Below are positions 60,581 to 64,000 of a DNA stretch of 64,000 nt, piece by piece. The stretch spans positions 2,108,001 through 2,172,000 of the forward strand of contig NZ_BAAACF010000001.1 of the NCBI RefSeq assembly GCF_039521365.1, written 5' to 3'. The notes beneath the pieces are model-generated. The model ran no database searches, was not told where the DNA came from, and saw only the letters and a list, made by a program, of their open reading frames with translations. Source of the stretch: Clostridium_AW malenominatum. GTDB lineage: Bacteria > Bacillota > Clostridia > Clostridiales > Clostridiaceae. The position numbers and the translations under genes are program-made. Positions within the stretch are counted from its first letter, which is position 1. Every line of letters starts with the position of its first letter.

Positions 60581-60609
60581 ATTGTACAATGGAAAATATC
60601 GGATGTCAA
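60581..60609 (-). promoter_or_regulatory. Sigma-A promoter of tpl
   Basis: On the minus strand TTGACA (60609-60604), a 17-nt spacer and TACAAT (60586-60581): a consensus -35 and near-consensus -10. Expected start near 60574, leader of about 80 nt. Confidence 0.75.
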
Positions 60610-60770
60610 TATGAAAACGTTATTTTTTCTGACTATTTACATTCTTTTTATTATTTGTATTGTTTAGATAAATCATCAACCTGTTAATATATTACCTTTA
60701 AGATTTCTTCTCCGTTCATTTTGAATGCATCTCGCCTTGTGTAGAGCTTATAATTAAAATAAGGAGCATA

Positions 60771-60804
60771 TACATTCCTTTATAGGTATATGTATGCTCC
60801 CTTT
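60771..60804 (-). terminator. Terminator after the TIM-barrel gene
   Basis: Stem GGAGCATA plus TACAT against ATGTATATGCTCC-type complement, with a small bulge, ending 14 nt from the stop codon on the minus strand and followed by TTATTTT. Confidence 0.65.
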
Positions 60805-60817
60805 TAAATTTATAATT

Positions 60818-61771
60818 TTATCTACAATATTTATCTCTTAAAGCTAGTACATGTTTCACAGATTTTTTAACTTCTTCATCTTGATATATAATCATCATGT
60901 CTATTAATTCTTCTGGAGGATAGTAATATTCACTAGGTTTAATAACCTCTTCATTAAGTGGTGGTTTCTCCACTTTAAATGCCCCTTTACCTAACTCAAA
61001 AACTCCACCTACGCCCTTTTCTCTTTTAAATGTAGCAGTATAAGGATGACACATTTCAATATTTATCCTTGTTAGAGTTGTATTTTCTACTAATATTCTA
61101 AAACATTCGTCTGTATCAATATTACCTTCCCCTATAGCGGTACCACAAACTCTATATGAGTCATCTACTTTTACAATAACATGATCTTTAAAATGTGTTG
61201 TAAAAGTATAGGGGGCAAGTTTTTCGACTGTTACAATTGGCTCTTCCCAAACCATCATACCATTTCCAATGTCTGTAGTAATTCCTACCCATGGGCTTCC
61301 TATTTTCTTTACTATATCTATCATTTCTTCTGCTGTTTCATACTCATGATTTTCTAAAGCAAGTTTAATTCTGTATTTTTTAAGTAGAGGTAGTACTTCT
61401 TTAATATTTTCCGGAGCTTTTTCAATCTCATCTTTAAGGTTTCCACCACAGCTAACATAAGTTCTAATCACGTCTGCACCTAATTTATGCGCAACCTCTA
61501 TAACTTTTTTTAATTTACTAGGCTCTGTGCCCCTAGCATCAATTTCAACAAACAATCCATATTTCTCTATTTCTTTTCTCACCTTAGCTAGATGTACAGG
61601 ATCATTTGAGCCAAGAGTTCCCCATTCTGGATCTAAGTTTTTATCTTTTATTATATTTATTTGTACTCCATCTAATCCAAGTTCTGAAGTCTTTTTTATG
61701 AAATCAAATATATTCATACGGTTATTTTGAAAATGCAGATGATAGCTCTCTGTTTCCAAACCAATTTTCAT
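60818..61771 (-). CDS. Sugar-phosphate isomerase/epimerase-type TIM-barrel protein
   Basis: AP-endonuclease-2/xylose-isomerase-like TIM barrel, 317 residues. Metal-binding-type residues appear in LALENHEYETAEE (Glu), GITTDIGNGMMV (Asp), TTHFKDHVIV (His/Asp) and INIEMCHPYT (Glu). The substrate cannot be told. It follows an MFS transporter gene by 35 nt on the same strand, so it probably acts on what that transporter brings in. ATG after GGAGGAAA. Confidence 0.85.
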   Translation of the reverse strand: MKIGLETESYHLHFQNNRMNIFDFIKKTSELGLDGVQINIIKDKNLDPEWGTLGSNDPVHLAKVRKEIEKYGLFVEIDARGTEPSKLKKVIEVAHKLGADVIRTYVSCGGNLKDEIEKAPENIKEVLPLLKKYRIKLALENHEYETAEEMIDIVKKIGSPWVGITTDIGNGMMVWEEPIVTVEKLAPYTFTTHFKDHVIVKVDDSYRVCGTAIGEGNIDTDECFRILVENTTLTRINIEMCHPYTATFKREKGVGGVFELGKGAFKVEKPPLNEEVIKPSEYYYPPEELIDMMIIYQDEEVKKSVKHVLALRDKYCR

Positions 61772-61806
61772 AACATTTCCTCCTTCAGTTAATATCTGAA
61801 AACTTA

Positions 61807-63093
61807 TTATGCATTTACTTCTTCTTCATGCATTACGTTATTTTTCTTATTTATTATTTTAAGTAGTATTGTTGATATAACAAATCCTAATAATGAAAAT
61901 GCAATCATAGTCATAAATACATGCTTGTACCCCTGAAGTCCTGGTGTTTTATCAAGCATACTACCATATATTGTATACGCAAACATTGAAGGTGAATATC
62001 CTAATATGCAAGCTATGGACATAGCTGCTCCACTTATTTCCCTTGGAACTTTTATTTCTTCAACCGGTGCAAAGAACACAGCTCTCATTGAGAATACAAT
62101 GGCTCCAAAACCAAGAGTTAATGACATTCCTAAATATACATTCATTGATTCATGAGGTAATAATATAAATCCACCCATGGCAATTGCTGCTACTAGTAAT
62201 GCTCCTCTTAAGTATTTTGTAGCAGATTTAACTTTTTTATCTACTAAAAATCCACCCACAGGTCCGCCTACCATTTTTAATCCATATTGATTAATAATAC
62301 CATATGCTCCTACTAATGTTACAGGCATTCCATAAATATCCTTTAAGAAAGGAATGAAGTATGTTAATCCGCAATATACGGAGTAGATTGAAAATATAGT
62401 AAGTGATACTATCCATATTTCTGGTGTTTTTATTGCTTTAACAACACCTTTAAGTGCAACTTTATTTTTACTAATTTTATTACCATTCTCATCTACATCT
62501 TTTATTATGTCATCTTCAAGCATAAAATATGAAATAATTCCAATAGCTATAGTTACTGCTGAGAAAAATATTATTGAACCTTTTAAGGCTCCTGCACCTT
62601 TTCCTAATAATGCAAATATTCCAAGAGCACTGAAAGCTACGATGGTGTCAACTACTCCTCTACCTGCTTCCAGGAATCCAAACATTCTTCCTTGTTCATC
62701 TTCCGTTCCAAGTAATCTTACAGCTTTTAATAAAACTGGCCAATAAATTACTTCAGCAAATAAAGAAAATAATCCCCAGATTATTAGTATTCCTATGTAT
62801 CCTGGAAAAGTAGATAAATATAAACCTACTACCCCAACACCTATTAGTGACAGAGGAATTAATTTTTTCTTTGAAAATCTGTCAGCTATATATATAGATG
62901 CAAAATTACCTATGGTTTGTACCATTCCGTAAACAGACATAGCCATACCAATTTGAGTGTGTGTTAAGTTAAGAAATTCTTGCATTGGAACATAAAATGC
63001 ATCTTTTAAAGATGAAAGCTTAAAAATTGTTCCTCCTCCTAGGATTAATACAATCAGTTTTATCCATTTCATTCTTTCTTCTTTTTTACTCAT
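61807..63093 (-). CDS. Major facilitator superfamily transporter
   Basis: 428 residues, 12 helices with a central cytoplasmic loop (EDDIIKDVDENGNKISKNK). MFS loop 2-3 motif in ADRFSKKKLIPLSLIG and its C-half echo in GGFLVDKKVKSATKYLRG. Resembles the organophosphate/glycerol-3-phosphate or sugar-acid branch, but the substrate is unknown. First gene of a two-gene operon with the TIM-barrel protein. Ribosome site AAGGAGGG. Confidence 0.88.
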   Translation of the reverse strand: MSKKEERMKWIKLIVLILGGGTIFKLSSLKDAFYVPMQEFLNLTHTQIGMAMSVYGMVQTIGNFASIYIADRFSKKKLIPLSLIGVGVVGLYLSTFPGYIGILIIWGLFSLFAEVIYWPVLLKAVRLLGTEDEQGRMFGFLEAGRGVVDTIVAFSALGIFALLGKGAGALKGSIIFFSAVTIAIGIISYFMLEDDIIKDVDENGNKISKNKVALKGVVKAIKTPEIWIVSLTIFSIYSVYCGLTYFIPFLKDIYGMPVTLVGAYGIINQYGLKMVGGPVGGFLVDKKVKSATKYLRGALLVAAIAMGGFILLPHESMNVYLGMSLTLGFGAIVFSMRAVFFAPVEEIKVPREISGAAMSIACILGYSPSMFAYTIYGSMLDKTPGLQGYKHVFMTMIAFSLLGFVISTILLKIINKKNNVMHEEEVNA

Positions 63094-63261
63094 GTAAAGC
63101 CCTCCTTAAATTTAATTGAAAACGTATAAATTTTATATTCATCATTATATATTACTTTTTGTGTAATTTCAAGTATTCTTTTTGAATGTTGTTTATTTTT
63201 GTTGTTTTATGTGTATTTCGTAAATTGAATAGAAACATATTCTTTCATTTACAACATAAAA

Positions 63262-63287
63262 ATACCTCCTAAATATTTAGGAGGTAT
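63262..63287 (-). terminator. Terminator of the alanine-type symporter gene
   Basis: A 26-nt perfect palindrome with core TACCTCCTAAAT / ATTTAGGAGGTA, followed on the minus strand by TTTTTATG, 19 nt past the stop codon. Confidence 0.8.
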
Positions 63288-63305
63288 CTATATATAAAAT
63301 TAATA

Positions 63306-64000
63306 CTAGTTTTCATCCATTATATAACCATTTGAAGGGTCAAAAAACTCCTTCGTCAACTTAAATACTTTGGGGCTTAGAAATAACATTGCAATTAAAT
63401 TAGGAATAATTAATATTCCCAAAATGCAATCTTGAATATACCATACTAAAGACAAGCTACTAATACACCCCAATACTGTGAAAAGAATAAATGGATATTT
63501 AAAATAAGAAGCTTTTTTACTTCCAAATAAATAGCTTACTCCCACAGTTCCAAAATAGCATTGAACTGGAATAGTAGAATAAGCAAATAAAACCATACTT
63601 ATTCCAACTACATTTTGAAATACAGGATGGATTTGACCAAAAGCTATACTGGTAAGTACAGAAGCTGGTTGTCCCGATTCAATAACTCCTGTGCTCAAAA
63701 TAGATAGTCCTGTAATAGTACAAACAAATATAGTATCTATCAATACTTCCGTAACGCCGTAAAGTCCTTGTCTTACTGGATGATCTGTAATTGCTGAAGC
63801 ATGTAAAACAGGAGCAGAGCCTTCACCCGCTTCATTAGAATAAAGCCCTCTAGCTACCCCATACCTCATAGATTGCTTTATGGAATAACCTACTACTCCT
63901 GCAACACCTGCTTTTATATTAAAAGCACTTTTAAATATAGTAATAAAGACAAAGGGGATATTTTTTATGTTTAAAATGATTACAATAATACCAAATACTA
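63306..64000 (-). CDS. Alanine/glycine:cation symporter (AGCS family), 3' part, cut by the window edge
   Basis: The frame stays open to the right window edge (~231 residues), so the N-terminal half is missing here. Diagnostic AGCS sequence: the GVARGLYSNEAGEGSAPVLHASA signature and the following FVCTITGLSIL helix. The residues upstream of the first in-window Met (VFGIIVIILNIKNIPFVF, then AFNIKAGVAGVVGYSIKQS) also fit the family. It moves alanine, glycine or a related amino acid with Na+ or H+. Confidence 0.88.
   Translation of the reverse strand, partial: VFGIIVIILNIKNIPFVFITIFKSAFNIKAGVAGVVGYSIKQSMRYGVARGLYSNEAGEGSAPVLHASAITDHPVRQGLYGVTEVLIDTIFVCTITGLSILSTGVIESGQPASVLTSIAFGQIHPVFQNVVGISMVLFAYSTIPVQCYFGTVGVSYLFGSKKASYFKYPFILFTVLGCISSLSLVWYIQDCILGILIIPNLIAMLFLSPKVFKLTKEFFDPSNGYIMDEN

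Larger units (their letters stand above)
60494..60817. other. Intergenic region upstream of tpl
   Basis: 324 nt without a gene. It contains, from left, the tpl leader with a 20-bp palindrome, the tpl promoter at 60581-60609, about 160 nt of plain AT-rich sequence with nothing I recognise, and a terminator-like hairpin at 60771. Confidence 0.7.

Noticed and set aside
60611..60667. Tiny hydrophobic reading frame (ATG 60611, 18 codons) upstream of tpl on the plus strand
   Set aside because: No ribosome site, wrong strand for tpl control, and composition expected of AT-rich DNA.
1..64000. tRNA or rRNA genes, CRISPR arrays, insertion sequences, prophage genes
   Set aside because: None could be recognised on either strand; the repeats seen are terminators, operators or paralogous gene sets.

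Overview
The window looks like a chromosomal segment of a strictly anaerobic, low-GC, spore-former-type Firmicute, most likely Clostridium or a close relative. Evidence: AT-rich DNA, strong AGGAGG ribosome sites, [FeFe]-hydrogenases, a cell-wall-binding-repeat-2 (CWB2) surface protein, two-gene iron-sulfur serine dehydratase, and CotH/SpoIIE-type families. I saw no rRNA, tRNA, CRISPR array, insertion sequence or phage block. The DNA is densely coded.

Layout. 1-3.7 kb: the last two subunits (HydB, HydA) of a bifurcating NAD/ferredoxin [FeFe]-hydrogenase. 3.7-10.2 kb (minus): a cellulose-type exopolysaccharide operon (VTC domain, DUF4956, CotH, BcsA-like synthase with PilZ motifs, GH5 glucanase). 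10.2-13.3 kb (minus): a hydrogen-sensor module (2Fe-2S protein, HydS-like [FeFe]-hydrogenase with PAS, SpoIIE phosphatase) behind a Rex-like operator. 13.5-20.9 kb: CNNM/CorC protein, CWB2 surface protein, serine dehydratase, chemoreceptor. 20.9-29.6 kb (minus): an uninterrupted tungstate uptake (TupABC) and pterin-cofactor operon (MogA, two MoeA, MoaA, MoaC, MOSC, MBL-fold protein), headed by a candidate Moco/Tuco riboswitch whose pairings can be traced to the tupA ribosome site. 30.1-35.6 kb (plus, divergent): a YdhY-like Tat lipoprotein ferredoxin, a YdhV-like tungsten oxidoreductase, an unknown protein, FdhD, TatA, TatC and a DUF1292 protein. 35.6-38.6 kb (minus): a second CotH/DUF4956/VTC set, divergent from an OmpR-type two-component system. 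40.7-45.6 kb: an RpiR-controlled module with permease, class-A serine hydrolase and N-acyl-D-amino-acid deacylase. 45.7-48.3 kb: YwaF-like protein and a CPA2 antiporter with a P-II-like partner. 48.3-54.7 kb (minus): ECF sigma operon; ABC exporter with a NarL-type two-component system. 54.9-64 kb: small genes, CPBP protease, then a tyrosine-catabolic block (GntR regulator, neurotransmitter-type symporter, tyrosine phenol-lyase), an MFS/TIM-barrel pair and a truncated alanine-type symporter.

The strongest system-level story lies at 21-35 kb. One arm imports tungstate and builds the cofactor. The other, transcribed away from it, encodes the likely consumer, a YdhVY oxidoreductase whose ferredoxin subunit has a twin-arginine lipoprotein signal and whose operon brings its own tatA-tatC. 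A minimal tungsto-oxidoreductase exported or membrane-anchored through a dedicated Tat pair, with metal-cofactor feedback on the uptake arm, is the most interesting hypothesis. Second is the duplicated VTC-DUF4956-CotH module, once with cellulose synthase and once with its own two-component system and visible tandem 11-bp operator repeats. Third is the hydrogen-sensor operon placed directly upstream of the cellulose genes and convergent with the catalytic hydrogenase. All assignments come from reading the sequence and from family knowledge; no searches were run.
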